Part shown: positions 9,161-20,497 of the stretch, piece after piece
How the letters are laid out: each line of letters starts with the position of its first letter
Numbering within the stretch: position 1 is the first letter of the stretch
Assembly (NCBI GenBank): GCA_963575745.1
Contig: CAUYUJ010009591.1
Location: forward strand, 407,414-471,413
DNA length: 64,000 nucleotides
Source: Prorocentrum cordatum
Taxonomy: Eukaryota; Sar; Dinophyceae; Prorocentrales; Prorocentraceae
Reading direction: 5' to 3'
Notes under the pieces: generated by a model
Told to the model about the DNA's origin: nothing
The model's input: the letters and a program-made list of their open reading frames with translations, nothing else
Database searches by the model: none
Made by a program: the position numbers and the translations under genes

Positions 9161-11600
9161 CCATGCGAGCACGCGGTGAAAGCTCACCTGCGGCTCCTCA
9201 GGGGCGCGAATTGCATCGCCAGGTGCGTCGCTCGCCATCTGTGCGAGCCCAGCTGCGTCCACGTGATCGAGGCCTACCGAAGCAACGGCCGGAATCTCTG
9301 GCCGCACCTCATGGCCTCGCTATAGGCTACAGTGCGCGCCCTGGGGTCAGAGGATCTGGAGACCGGGGCGTCGGCCATGGCGAACTCGAAGCTTCGCGCG
9401 CCCGGGGGCCGCGCCGGGGCCGCCGCCGCGGCGGCCGCGGCGGTCACTTGCACTGGCGCGAGTTCCAGGACAGCATCGAGCATGGCGCGGAAGGCGGCCG
9501 AGGTCGAGGCACTTGGCTCCGACGACGACGACTGGCCCTGGGAGGGGATCAACGAGAACACCGAGGTGAGCGACGACGAGATCTACGCGGCGTGCCCGGC
9601 GGACTTGGGGCAGGGCGCGGACGGCCTCGAGTTCGAGGGCCCACCGCTCGGGGTGAAGAAGACCAGGACCGGCAAGTGCCCAGGGTTTGCGCTCGCCGAA
9701 TTCGCGGGCAGACAGACGACCGCGAACTACGGCGCCAACGTCATCAAGGGGGCCATGGGCCAGGGGGCCCTTGAGGGAAGCACAGGCATGACCAGTGCTG
9801 GCTCGCATGGTACCTGATCTTCCTCTCGGCCCAGGGCGAGCGGAGCGCGGGCGCGCGCCTCTGCCAGGGGCGAGGCAGGACCAGGGCGCGCTCACCGCGC
9901 AGGGCGACCACTTCCGCGCCCTGGTGGCCGACCGCATCTACGACGAGGGCGGCGGCGACGCCCGCTCAGACAGGTGCGGCGACGTCGTCCACTCCCGCGC
10001 CTACTCGACCGGGCGGATGGACATTCCCGGAGTAGCCGCGCTGGGCGCCGCGTGCCAGATGACGATGACGGGCGCGCTCCTGGCGCCAGGGCGACCAGGA
10101 GGCGCCGGGCGAGAAGCGGCTCAAGACGGCTCCGAGGTTGCAGGGCACCAGCGTCCGAGGAGTCGGAGGCCGACATTGCGCGCGACGCGCCCACTGGCAT
10201 CTGCGGCGAACTATTTGTTGCACCGGTGGCTGAACTGGGCCGAGACGCGCCGCTCCTCATCTGCGAGGATCCCCAGGCCAGCCTCGGAGTCGCGGTCGAC
10301 GTCGCCCGGGCGCGCGCGGACTTCGTCGGACTCGACGTCTACGACTTGCCGTTGGCGGACACGGTCGGCGGATGCGTCGGCGCGGCTCGGTGGATTTCCG
10401 GGGCCCCGGCGTCTTCGGCGCGGAGTTCCAGATCCGGCCAAAGGACGGGCGCGAAGGCGGATGCATCGAGACGGACTGCATCGAATTTCCCGAGGCGTTG
10501 GCGACATATTCCGCAGGGCGGGGCGATCAGGCGACGGTCGAGGAGGTCTTCGAGGGCGCCCGCAATATCGACTGGGGCAACGACTTGGCCATCAGGATGG
10601 CGAGTTCCAATAGGGCCAAGAAAATGCAGGCCACCCACGAGGACCCGCGGACCGCGGAGATGCGCGCCGCGGACGTCAAGACCGGCACCGCGAGCAGGCG
10701 CAGGAGGCTGCCGCGGGGCAAGACGCCCCCCGAGCGAGTCTTCGGCGGCCGCGTCGGAACCACCCTGGTTGCGACGGCGACCCGCGGCTGCATCGGCGGC
10801 CGGCCCCTGGGCGTCGAGGATGGCTGAGGCGGCGCAGCCCGCAGGGTCTGTCAGCACGCGCGCAACCAACTGCTGGAGGAGGACCCTACGCGACGATCAT
10901 CACGATGCCTTGCGGCCCGCGGGGCGACTGGGGGCGCCGCGACATCTCGAAGGGCGGCGTTGCGGCGGCGACCGTCTACGAGGCGCAGGGCGCCGCGAGG
11001 CCCCTGCTCGCGCGGCTCGACCAGGCGGCGGCGAGCGCGCCCCGTTGGAGCAACCCTTCGGCCCCAGTGCCCGCGACCAGCCTGAGAAGGACAGGGCGAG
11101 GGAGCTCGCCAAGAAGGGCGCGCTGCCCGAGTGCACCCCCGCGGTTGCCAGCTCGCCCGCGCGGGCGAGTAGACTGGCGGCCGCGCGTGCGTCGATCGCT
11201 GTCTACGAGGCGCTGCGCGGCGCGAAGTGCGACCGGAGCCACCGGCGCGAACCCCTCGAGATTGAGAAGGGGACGATGGCCGCGGCCCAGTGGCCAGAGG
11301 AGCTCGACTCGATGTTGCTCCGCGCCGTCGAACAGCAGATCGACCTGGACATCGACGAGCACGTCGAAGAAGGCCTTGGCGCGATGGGCAGCCCCCCGTT
11401 GGAGCTTCCGCCAGGGCCCGCGAGGCGACGGCCCGGAGGAAAGCAAGCGACGATGCGTCCTTCACATGAGGACAGGCGACGAGAAGATGAAGGTCCACCT
11501 CGCGACGGGGCTCGAGCTGAAGACGGACCTGCGATGGACCCCGCAGGCGCCAGGGCCGTGGCGGGGCGCTCTCGCACGAGGCGAAGGAGTGACGCGAGAG
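9161..11600 (+). pseudogene. copia gag-pol linker, unassigned decayed coding DNA
   Basis: High-GC DNA with protein-like stretches that shift frame: EVEALGSDDDDWPWEGINEN (~9505), FAGRQTTANYGANVIKG (~9702), ARNIDWGNDLAIRMASSN (~10559) and ELDSMLLRAVEQQIDLDIDE (~11298). They fit the plus strand and the position between Gag and integrase, where a protease is expected, but I could not find its D-S/T-G motif with confidence. Could also include unrelated captured exons. Confidence 0.35.
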
Positions 11601-12150
11601 ATGGCTAGGCTTCGACCCCGCCGTCGGGCGGGACATCCGCATACTGCGCTCGAATTTCAAGCACCCTACCAACGCAGCGTTGGCCAGATGCCTCAATAAG
11701 TCTGGCGCCAAAAAGGAGTTCCTGGATGCCGTCTGGGACTTCAGGTGCGACGCTTGCGGCGAGTAAATTCGGGCGAAGCATTTCCGCTCGGCGAGGGAGC
11801 CGGGGCGCTGCCAGCTCATTTTCCATCTGCTGCTCGATGCCCTGTTCGCCCACCGCGCGGATGGCGGCGCGCGCGTTTCTCGGCGTCTCGCGCGACGGGG
11901 CGCGGCCCCGGGTGGCGCGGTAGCGCTCGACGCGCCTTCCGCGGTCTGGCGCGGCTGGGCAGGGCCACCGCAGTCGATCATCGTCGACGCGGCAAGGAGT
12001 TCTGGAAGGAGTTCCTGAACCACGCGCTCGAGAAAGGCGTCGGGATCCAGAACGCGGCGCTGGAGGCACACGAGCAGCTGGGCAGGATCAAGCGACTTGG
12101 AGGAGCGCGGAGCAGGACCTCCGGGTCACTGGGGAGAAAGACCTACGAGC
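11601..12150 (+). pseudogene. copia pre-integrase and integrase remnant
   Basis: From ~11635 the frame reads DIRILRSNFKHPTNAALARC, LNKSGAKKEF and then FRCDACGE. This matches the GAG-pre-integrase pattern (H..lgHps...L.r.l...ga...l..a..l.C..C). From ~12000 another frame reads FWKEFLNHALEKGVGI followed by AALEAHEQLGRIKRLGG. That matches the end of the copia integrase core, where the catalytic Glu sits in E.HEQ.G..ER. The D-D part between them is scrambled by frameshifts. Confidence 0.65.
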
Positions 12151-13084
12151 CCCCTGCGGCATCGTGACGGCTACGCGCTGGCGATCTGGGCGCTGGGGAC
12201 GCGCGGCCCGCGCAGCCCCCTCGCAGCTGAACGTCCAGCAGCAGCCTTGGACCTGAAGTCCGCCACGGCGTCTAGTCCACAGCGGCGCAAGGCGACTGAG
12301 GTAGCCTTCGCGAAGATGGAAAACGACAGCCGCGCGAGGAGAGCGACGCTAGCGAGGTCGACGCCTACGAGAGGACCCTTCCCCGTCGGCGCCGACGTCT
12401 ACTTCGGGCGCGCGCGCGCGCGAGGCCTGGCGACCCGCCGGCCCACGTCAACCGCCAGTTCGGAGTCGCCCGCGCGACCCCGACAAGATGGCCGACGGGG
12501 TCAACGCCGCGCTTCGCCCGGCTGCCGCGCAGGGCAGTCCGCGCGCGAGATGGCTACGATGCGGCGGCGGCACAGTCCTGGCGAGACCTGAGGAGCTGCG
12601 ATTCGCGACGGAGGACGAGCTGATCACCTGGCATCGGACGCCAGCTGACCAGCGAGGCGCAGCTCTACCACGAGGACCTCTCGGATTCCTCGACGCGCGA
12701 CGCGAGGGCATGCAGGAAGGAGCCCCGGTGATCCCCGAGAACGCACCGCAACTGGGCAGACGATCGGCGGCGCCATCGGCAGCCTCTACGAGGGTGCCCA
12801 CATCCAGACGCGCCCCGGCACCTGCGGTGGCCGAGGGGGCCCCAGGCGGGGAGCTTGGTTCCGCATGGCCTGAGCCCTTGAGCTCTGCCCCTGGAGGTCA
12901 CGGCGCGGAGACGGTCAAAGCGCAGCAAGACGGGAATCTCACGCCACCTGCTCCTGCACCTGAACCAGCGCATGAACGAGAGACTACGTCTGGACAGGAA
13001 ATACTTGGACCTGATAGTAACGAAGATGATGAAGATGGTGATGGTGATAATGGTGATGACAGCGGTGAGGCGACCGCGGATGCA

Positions 13085-13910
13085 GGGGGCGACGCGGCCA
13101 AGGAGCTCTGGGGACAGGTAAAGGCGAACCCCGTCATGGTGGGTCCACACCAACAAGGACGAGTACGACCCGAAGTTGCCCATGAAGGCGAAGTCTCGGC
13201 GAGTGGCAGTGGCGGCTGGCTGCTACGAGTCGGCCCAGTTCATAACGACTCACCAACCTCGTGACTGCTGGTGTTCCACTTGATACGCAGCACTGCGGCA
13301 AGGAAGCATTGGCCAGTGCAAGCTCGACGCGCCGAGTGCATACCTGCAAGGAGACGATGCCGACCAGATGCCCGCGCTGCGTCCACCCTCACCCCCTACC
13401 GCCTGGCGCACCCGCTGGTTCGACGCTCGCATGCCATGGCGCGACTTACGGCGCGAAGGACGCCGGAAGGAAGTGGCGGAGCAAGCTGCTGAGGACGCGG
13501 CGCGGCAACTCGTGGCAGGGGGGCCGCTTGGAGCAAGCCTTCTTCCTCCTCTTCGAAGACAGGAAGCTCGTCGGCCTAGTCTGCGCCCACGTGGGCGACC
13601 CGTCCGCCGCCGGCAACCCGAACAACAACCCATTTAACACAACGATGGACCAGCTGAAGCGCACATTGCTGTTCAGTGAGGAGAAGTCCCCGTCCCGATT
13701 CTGCAGCAAGGACGGCAAGCCGGCTTCGGGCTTCTCGATCAAGATCAGCATGATCAATTTCAAAGACGCGATGGAGACCTTGACGATGTCCAAAGTCCGG
13801 TCCAAGATGAAGAGAGGAGTTTCGCAGAGCCGGTGGCCAGCTCACCCAGGTGATTTTCGAGGCGTCTGCGGGCGGACGTCCCGTTCGGCCACGCCTGGCT
13901 GGCGCGGCAG
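13085..13910 (+). pseudogene. copia reverse transcriptase remnant
   Basis: From ~13312 the frame gives QCKLDAPSAYLQGDDADQ followed by PALRPPSP, the copia RT motif (K.DV..AyLqGd) containing the first catalytic Asp. After a frameshift near 13430 comes ATYGAKDAGRKW (usually YGLKdApR.W), then RLEQAFFLLFEDRKLVGLVC and AHVGD at ~13585-13599. The normal active site is YVDD; here it reads HVGD, so one catalytic Asp is lost. Frameshift plus active-site change make this a pseudogene. Confidence 0.75.
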
Positions 13911-14560
13911 AATGAACCAGGCCACGGCGCAGCACCTACAGGAGATGAACAAGCTGGTGAACCACTGCGAGGAGACGCGCGACGTGCGCCTCTGCTTCCA
14001 GAGCGGCGCTCTTCAACAAGATGGAATGCTAAGTATTATCATATTCGCAGACAGCGGCCTCCACAACGTCGACGACCTGACCCTCGGCCCGCTCGGCGAG
14101 AAGGCAAAGTCCCAGCTCGGCTGCGTGTGTGCGTGGTTTTGGATGATGGCCTGTAAAAGCACAGCGAGGGGCCAATCCACTTCGTGGAATGGGGCAGCTC
14201 CAGGATCAAGAGAGTAGTCTGCCAAGCCTCGATGGGAGCTGAAGCCCATGGGATCACTGAAGGAGCGGAAGCGCTTCCCTGTATTACGAGATGGACAAGC
14301 CACACCAGCCGGCGGTTGACGACTTGAGACGACGTGGCGACCCTGGTCCACGCCAAGTGGCACAGTGACGCGAACAGCATAGTGACCCACCTCCTCGCGG
14401 ATGCCGGCCAAATTGCAGATCGTCGAGCTCGACTGGTCATCGCAGCCCTACGAGAGATGCTCTCCCAAGAAGGAGTCGAGCTGGATTGGCGCGACACGTC
14501 TGTCCAGTTGGCGGGGGCTCTGACGAAGCTCGAGACGGAGAGGGGCGACCTGACCAAGGC
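13911..14560 (+). pseudogene. copia RNase H remnant
   Basis: The RT C-terminal region NQATAQHLQEMNKLVNHCEE and IIIFADSGLHN (the usual SDAS..N) is followed, after frameshifts, by RRARLVIAALREMLSQEGVE, LDWRDTSVQLAGALTK at ~14427-14530. This is the hallmark end of copia RNase H (D.aalRe.l...gv.l.Wv.T..QlAD.LTK). The usual AD is AG here. Confidence 0.75.
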
Positions 14561-14692
14561 GAGAAAGGACGAATTCGAGAGCGTGGTGGTCGCTTTTGAG
14601 GCGGCCTTTGCCATGGAGGCCATCAGGGCGGCACGCCACATGCGTGCGAACGAGCGAAGGGCACGAGATGCCCAGAGTGAAGCCGACAGGGT

Positions 14693-14862
14693 GAGTTCGG
14701 CCACGCGCAGAAGGGGGGTTGGGTGAGGAGGAGGGCTTCTCAGAAGTACCCCTGCTTCTTAGAAGTCGCGCGCCTTATCTATAGATATAAGGCCGGCGCC
14801 TTCTAAGAAGCAGCCTCCTTCTAAGAAGCCCTCCCCTCTCCCTCCACCAATTTGCGCGCGCC
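14693..14862 (+). mobile_element. small inverted-repeat element, family B copy 1
   Basis: Starts TTCGGCCACGCGCAGAAGGG and ends GCGCGCCGCCAA. Between are CTTCTCAGAAG / CTTCTAAGAAG motifs and the hinge GATATAAGGCCGGCGCC. It lies near the 3' end of the copia internal region. Confidence 0.75.
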
Positions 14863-14977
14863 GCCAATAAGTAAAGGCGCAGCAGCAAGCCAATGATCTA
14901 CATATGTCAGGCCTTCCAGCCATTGTTGTGCGCTCCTCACCGGCCCCGCATGACGAAGCCAGATGGTCGAGGACGGG

Positions 14978-15277
14978 TGTTGGATTGCCCCAGCGATTAT
15001 CCCCTTGTTCAGCCTGTCTCCTGCAGCTGCCTGGCCACGCGCAGAAGGGGGTAGGGGGAGGGGGAAAGGTTTCTTAGAAGCGCCCGTGCTTCTTAGAAGG
15101 CGTGGGCCTTCTTTGCAGATGTAAGGCCGGCGCCTTCTAACAAGCCTTCCCCCCGTCCCCCCACCCCCTTCTGCGCGCCGCCGAGCTGCCCTCTCCCGCT
15201 CGACCATAACATCTCGGTTCGCAGCTTTACGGCGCAGAGAACCAAAATGATCCGACAGGCGGCGGCCTGTCACTTGA
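14978..15277 (+). repeat. 3' LTR of copia element, with B2 inserted
   Basis: About 141 bp of LTR split by element B2 (15032-15184) and its GCTGCC duplication. Preceded by the purine-rich stretch GAGGACGGG, a possible polypurine tract. Confidence 0.72.
15032..15184 (+). mobile_element. family B copy 2, inserted in the LTR
   Basis: 153 bp with inverted ends TGGCCACGCGCAGAAGGGGG / TGCGCGCCGCCGA, flanked by GCTGCC at 15026-15031 and 15185-15190. The left LTR at 7395-7542 is the same sequence without the insertion, so this is an empty-site proof that family B is mobile. Confidence 0.85.
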
Positions 15278-16454
15278 GAGGAGGATGAGGAGGAGGAGGA
15301 GGAGGAGGAGGAGGAGGACGAGGAGGAGGAGGGGAGAAGGAGGAGGAGGAGCACAAGAAGAAAAAGGAACGGCGGAGACGGAGGCAAAGAGAGACAAGGA
15401 AGGGAGAGAGGAAAAGGAGGAGGGAGGAGGGAGAAATAACATGGAGGAGGGCAGAGGGCGAGTTCCTGCCCCATTCGCCTCCTCATCCTCCTCCGTCCTC
15501 CTCCTCATCACCCTTCCATCCTCCTCTTCAGTCTACGCCGTCTCCTCTGGGAAGGTGTTCGGGCCTCGTGACGTGTTCCAGCAGCTGCGCCTCCACGAGG
15601 GCCGGGGCCGCCCATATCGTCCCGAACGACAGGCAGGCAGGCAGGCTCCCCTCTGCTCCTCCTCCTTCCTCCTTCCTCCTCCTCCTTCCTCCTCCTCCTC
15701 CTCCTCCTCATCCTCATCCTTCTCTTCCTCCTGCTCATCCTGCTTTTCATCCTCCTCCTCCTACTTCTCCTCCTCCTTCTCCTCCTCCTGCTTCTCCTCC
15801 TCCTCTTCCTCCTCCTCTTCCTCCTCCTGCTCCTCCTCCTTCTCCTCCTCCTTCTCCTTTCTTGTTTCTTTCCTTGGATCACCGCGGTGGTTGCGAAGCT
15901 TATATGGTTTTTCAACTAGAGGCAAGAGGGTGGGTGAGATCTGGCCCGACCCAGCTCCCAAGTGGGCCAGAGGTGCCCCAAGCGGCCCGAGGGGGTTGAG
16001 ATCCCGGCTGCGTGGGTTCCGCCGCCGGCGAAGCACCTGGAGCCACGCAGGGCACGCGCGGCCCACTTCTGCTGAGGCCAGGCCAGACAGAACCCCCCCA
16101 TCAGCACTCTTCGGGGGAGGAGGAGGGAGAGGAGGGGAGGAGGGGAGGGAGGAGGGAGAGGAGGGGAGGGAGGAGGGGAGGGGAGGGAGGGAGGAGGGAG
16201 GAGGGGGAGAGGGAGGAGGGAGAGGAGGGAGAGGAGGGGGCGTCCATTCAGACCCCCCCCACTCAGCACCCCCCGCGGTGATCCGAGCGGGCCTCTCCGG
16301 AGTGACCTCTGGTGTGGGCTCGCGGAGGCATCCTCGGGCCACCAGCCCGCGCGCTCGGACGATCGCGCGGGGCCTCCTCCGCGAACGCGCACCGCAAGCC
16401 ACTCTTGCCGGGGGGCTTGTCTTGCGTGCAGGCCGACTGGGATCAGGATCCGTC
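15278..16454. repeat. GGA/CCT microsatellite region with one K copy
   Basis: (GGA)n at ~15280-15350, (CCT)n at ~15660-15860 and (GGGAGGA)n at ~16105-16240. A family K copy (CAGCAGCTGCGCCTCCACGA) lies at ~15560-15640. Long frames here are low-complexity. No gene supported. Confidence 0.85.
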
Positions 16455-16698
16455 GCTCCAGAGCGCTCCGCAGCTCGGGCCGGGCGAAAGGGGGGGGGTG
16501 GGAAAGGGGGGGGTACAAAATTTGCTGCACGCAGCTGGTTTCGGCCTCATCGAGGGGCCCATTCCTCGATACGTAGTCGCCTCCGGCGCCGGGAGGCGCC
16601 GGGAAAATCAGCTACGTGAGCTGATTTTCAAACCCCCCCTTTGCTATCCCCCCCTTTCGCCCGACCCGAGCAGCGCTCCCAGAGCTTCCTGGAGCGCT
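16455..16698. mobile_element. fold-back element, family M copy 1
   Basis: The two halves are inverted repeats. The left arm reads CAGAGCGCTCCGCAGCTCGG then GGGCGAAAGGGGGGG and CAAAATTTGCTGCACGCAGC. The right arm is the complement of the same order (CAGCTACGTGAGCTGATTTT, CCCCCCTTTCGCCC, CCGAGCAGCGCTCC). A second, partial copy at ~42085-42400 hosts element A4. Confidence 0.65.
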
Positions 16699-16835
16699 GT
16701 AGAAGAGCGGCGCACCCGATGCATCCTCCAGGCCCACCGGCGTTTCTGTTTCCGTGCGACTCTGGACTTGTCTCATCACGCATTCGTCGTAACCTCCTCG
16801 TCCTCGTCCCCCTCCGCCTCAAGACCCCGATGGCG

Positions 16836-16914
16836 GCTCCCCTCCTCCTCCTCCTCCTCCTCCTCCTCCTCCTCCTCCTCCTCCTCCTCCTCCTCCTCCT
16901 CCTCCTCCTCCTGG
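16836..16914. repeat. (CTC)n at the LINE 3' end
   Basis: About 79 bp of uninterrupted CTC. On the LINE strand this is an (AGG)n tail directly behind its 3' UTR. Confidence 0.95.
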
Positions 16915-16980
16915 GGCGCTCATACGGGGCGTGATCCTCTACTTACAGGGGAGCCCCAAAAAAGAAAGAAAATGAGACGG

Positions 16981-17420
16981 CTATCCTCGCGACGCATCTG
17001 GCCACGAGGCCCGCTTAGGAGGAAGCTCATCTCGCTCAAGACGATCCAGGGCAGCTTTCCCTGCTTTCGTCGGAGGCGTGCAAACCTTGCTGAGGGAGAG
17101 GAACTTAGTATCCCCTGACCCTCCACACGTGGTGCACCACGACAACCCCCTGGTATTACGGAGGTGGTGGCTGTCATGTATCTGGGCTGGGCGGCCTAGA
17201 CAGGCTGCACGGAGCCACTCGAGCTTAGGGAGGGCCCGAGTGGGGGACTGGAGGCAGACCACGCACCGCAATCTTCCTCGCCACGGGATGGGCCTGTGGG
17301 AGGTAGTTACTGCCGCGGCAGCGGTCTCAACTCTCTTGTCGAGTCGCTTCGCTCGCTGGGCCGCAATTCGTTCGGCAAAAGAAGGCCCAGGGTTTGCCTT
17401 GGCGTTTTCAGCTCGGGTCT
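16981..17420 (-). pseudogene. LINE C-terminal zinc region (shifted frame)
   Basis: The minus frame reads KTRAENAKANPGPSFAERIA, then RLDKRVETAAAAV, then RCVVCLQ, HDSHHLRNTRGLSWC and TTCGGSGDTKFLSLSKVC. CxxC, H..H, CxxC and a final C form the metal-binding tail seen after RNase H in these LINEs. A one-base shift near 17420 separates it from the RNase H frame. Confidence 0.65.
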
Positions 17421-18929
17421 TGCCACGGCATCTAGGGCGGCGAGTTCGGCGAGAGCCTGGGGGGGGAGCGCGGCCTCCTTCGCGCCGAGGTCGGCCGCAA
17501 AATCGGCCGCCTCATTCGCCACAAAGTCATCTTCGCTCACGAGGCGCCCGATATCAGCACGGGACAGGTGCGATTTAACTTTACAAAACTCGGGGTCCCC
17601 TGGGTGCTCCTGGACAGCGGCCCAAAAACGGGCCCAGGCAGCCGAGTTCGAGGGGCTGACGTGCTAGGGACCCCGAGCTATGCCATCTATAACGTATTTG
17701 GCATCTACAACAAATTTCCGTGGACCTGATGTGTGGCGCAGGGCTTGGGTCACAGCTTCTAGCTCAGCGAGCGGGACCGTGTGGGAGCGGCCCACCAGGG
17801 GGCCCCAGGCTTTCCCGAGGACCTGCCCTTGGCGGGCCACCGCGAAACCCCACCCGCAGCGCCGACACCTTACGTCCGAGGAAAGCTCCCGCCCGCTGCC
17901 GTCAGAGCCTGCTACGGATTGGGGAGGTAGCTGGAACCGCTGTTGGTGCTGGAGGACCCCGTCGGAGGAGAACCGAAAGTCAGGCCAGTGATCACATATT
18001 CTGTACGCCCAGCCTAGGGGTACCAGTCCGCGCGACCAAAAGCACGGGTAGTCTTCATGCTCGGCAGCGGCTTGGCCAGCCAGGTCGAAGGCCGTGCCTT
18101 CAGACGCCTGAAGTTGAGAGCATCCCCGCTGCTGGTGGAAAATTGTCTCGGGCTGGCCGCAACGCTTGCACGTCTGCTTTTCTTCATCATCTGGAAACCT
18201 TCGAGTCCCTGGCCAGAGAGCCCCCGTGGCCAGGAGTTCCAGGAAACTCGCATGCCCAGACATGTTCTTTCGGCGGTAGGTCCGACACATCCTCCCGAGG
18301 ACAGTCAAATCAGCTCCTTCCTCAAGGCCTGTCCCGCAGAAGTGCTTGCACGCGTGCTCTCGCCAGGTGTGGAGCTCGAAAGCGGCCTCCAGCTCCGAGG
18401 CAACGCAGCGTGTCCAGCCAGCAGGGGAGCTTGAGAGGGTCTCGAGGTAGAAGGGGGGCCTGTCGACAGGGGCTTCTCCAGGGATAAGGTAGAAGGTATC
18501 GCCAGCGTAGTCGGTCCAGGCCCATGGTAACTTGGGGTCCCAGTTGGCCTGCAGGAGGGTGACGATAAGGGCCCCGATGGGGCCTCGGACCTTGTTCCAG
18601 GGACTAGCGGTCGTACGCATGGCGGCTAAACACTTCTTCCACGCAGCCTCCAGGGCCACTCTTTCTTGCATCATCTTGGGGAGGATGGCGGTCCAGGTCT
18701 TCAGGAGGTCCACGCGCCCGAAGAACAGCGGGTCTCCTTTATTTCCTGGTCCTTGCCTAAGAGCGAGTGCGGCGCATCCCCCTGGCCTCTGCTTACCCGA
18801 GATGGAGGCCATGGCGGCCCTGAGGTCCTTGAGCACCGTGGGGGGGGGGGGGGCCACCATGTCCAGCGAGGCCCCGCGAGGCCTGAGGTTTGACACCCGT
18901 GAGCCCCAACTTGGAAGCCTTCTTTTCAA
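17421..18929 (-). pseudogene. LINE thumb, zinc knuckle and RNase H
   Basis: Long minus-strand frame. It contains the thumb, then a C-X2-C-X7-H-X4-C knuckle (CKRCGQPETIFHQQRGC, ~18140-18190), then RNase H starting SVAGSDGSGRELSSD. The frame hits TAG at 17664-17666 directly after YVIDGIARGP and continues in the same frame with HVSPSNSAAWARFW, KVKSHLSRADIGRLV and ANEAADFAADLGA, which is the second half of RNase H with its last catalytic Asp. The single TAG therefore splits one domain. On the 5' side the frame joins the RT frame only after a shift in a 13-G run (18840-18852). Confidence 0.72.
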
Positions 18930-19819
18930 CCTTGAGGATGCCTCTAACTCGCTTGGCTCGGACTTTGGCTTTCTTCATCCTTGCTCCGACTACCGTGGTC
19001 GAGCGTCTCTGAGACGACAAATCGAGGCCGAGGTCGCGAGCCTTGGTAACTGCCTGCAGCTCGACGCCCGCATCCTTGAGGCCTTGGTAAATCTGCTTCG
19101 AGCAGGTCCCCTGAACTGGCGAGCACCTGCGGCTTGGGCGAAAGCTTCAAACCTTTGGATCGCATAACTTGGACTAGCGCCTTGGGTCCAGATATGGTTA
19201 AGCTGCGGACGATGGGCCTGGGGCCTCTGACCTGCATGCTAATGTCATCCACCCATGTACTGAGCTCGAGAGGTCGGTACCTTGCGTGTGTCGTCCCCAT
19301 CATGCCATATCGGTAAGCCCTAGTCCAAGCAACTGACTGAAGGCAACGTTGCAAAATGGAACGACCTACTGTCAGACAATCAGAGGCCTCTGGTCCGACG
19401 GTTAGGACTCGGTCCGCTGTGTGTATAGCCATGCCTAGGTACATGATACCGATGGGGTAATCCAGCTGCTTCCCAAGGCAATCAATCCAGAAGGGCGCCA
19501 AGGTGTCGAACAACTTTTCGGCGCCCAGGAGCACCAGGGACCAATCGCAATTTATCCAGGAGGCAGCTTCGGCTCGGGCAAGGCGAAGCAGGGCAGCACG
19601 AATGGGATCGGAACCTTTGACTGCAGCGTCCCAGAAGCCAGCGCGTGATTTTTCCCATTGGGAGACGGGGTCCTTCCGAAGACGGCCCCAAACTCGGTAG
19701 AGGTTCTGGGTACGGGTAATAGGGCGGCCTCCTTCGCCAGTGGGCATGGGGTGCACGCCTACCGCGTTGAGTAAAACTTGGGCTGGCCATCTGCACTCCG
19801 CCTCGATCGGCACAAGCAA
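18890..19819 (-). pseudogene. LINE reverse transcriptase
   Basis: The frame from 19819 reads GRPITRTQNLYRVWGRLRKD, LVLLGAEKLFDTLAPFW (region with the first catalytic Asp, usually D..kfYD), SILQRCLQSVAWTRAYRYG and STWVDDISMQVRG. WVDD (19255-19244) is the RT active site in the form usual for these LINEs and is intact. A frameshift around 19100 moves the following region into the frame that reads SSQRRSTTVVGARMKKAKVR and GLTGVKPQASRGLAGHGG. Confidence 0.78.
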
Positions 19820-19879
19820 GTCGAGCAGAGCAGTTTGGCCATCCTCTGGGAGATCTGCCCACAGCTGTGGGTGCCACTG

Positions 19880-20497
19880 TCATGCTCCTTTGCCCATGCT
19901 GGCAGGGAAGCACTTGCATGCACTTAAAACACGTTGAGGATCGAGCGGCGGCAAGTCGAGCATCGCCCCGGGCGCCTCGTCACGACAGGTATGCCACAAG
20001 TCCTGTTCAACGGCCCATCCTTGCCTCTGTGGACCAGTCCAAACAGATGCCCACCCGTGGGCCTTGACCTTCAGCGGGTCACTAGCCTCCCAAAGTGGGG
20101 CTCCAGAGTCGTCGACTTCGATTTTGGGCGTGAGCTCTGGCAGGCCCCAGGTCCTGGTGTGGTATTGAGCCCATTTGGCCCCTCCTTTAAGGCCCTCCTG
20201 GAGCCACTCCTGGAATCCTTTCTTCTTGGCCTGGTAGGCGAGCTTGTCGGCCTGGTCCCGAAGACGCGTGCAGAGCCGAGCCGTGGTCCGAGCCCCCGCG
20301 AGGTCTAGGTCATGGATGCTCTCAACCCTCAGCAGGAACTCTTGGAAAACCTCCTGGGCCTCCGAGGGGATCATGCAGGGTGCAGCCGATGTAGCCTTGG
20401 AGTGTATGAGGGGCACGAAGTGGAGCCTCCTGCGCTTTTTGCCTTCTGGGCCCTTCCCGACGGCGGCCCCGATGAGGTCCTGAAAGCGCGCAACCAT
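19880..20497 (-). pseudogene. LINE endonuclease-RT linker
   Basis: A 205-codon frame with ARTTARLCTRLRDQADKLAY, KKKGFQEWLQEGLKGGAKWA, then HTRTWGLPELTPKIEVDD. The helical basic segment after the endonuclease and the W...W pattern before RT are as in other dinoflagellate LINEs. No catalytic motif of its own. Confidence 0.6.

Larger units (their letters stand above)
7395..15277 (+). mobile_element. decayed Ty1/copia LTR retrotransposon
   Basis: Two diverged ~145-bp direct repeats (7395-7542 and 14978-15277, the latter enlarged by a B-family insertion) bracket, in order, Gag-like, pre-integrase/integrase, reverse transcriptase and RNase H remnants on the plus strand. This order (integrase before RT) defines the copia superfamily. 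TGGTAACGGAG directly after the left repeat resembles a tRNA-iMet primer-binding site. Flanks carry GGAGG on both sides, compatible with a 5-bp target duplication but inside GGA repeats. Multiple frameshifts, a microsatellite in gag, a mutated RT active site and diverged LTRs show that it is dead. Confidence 0.8.
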
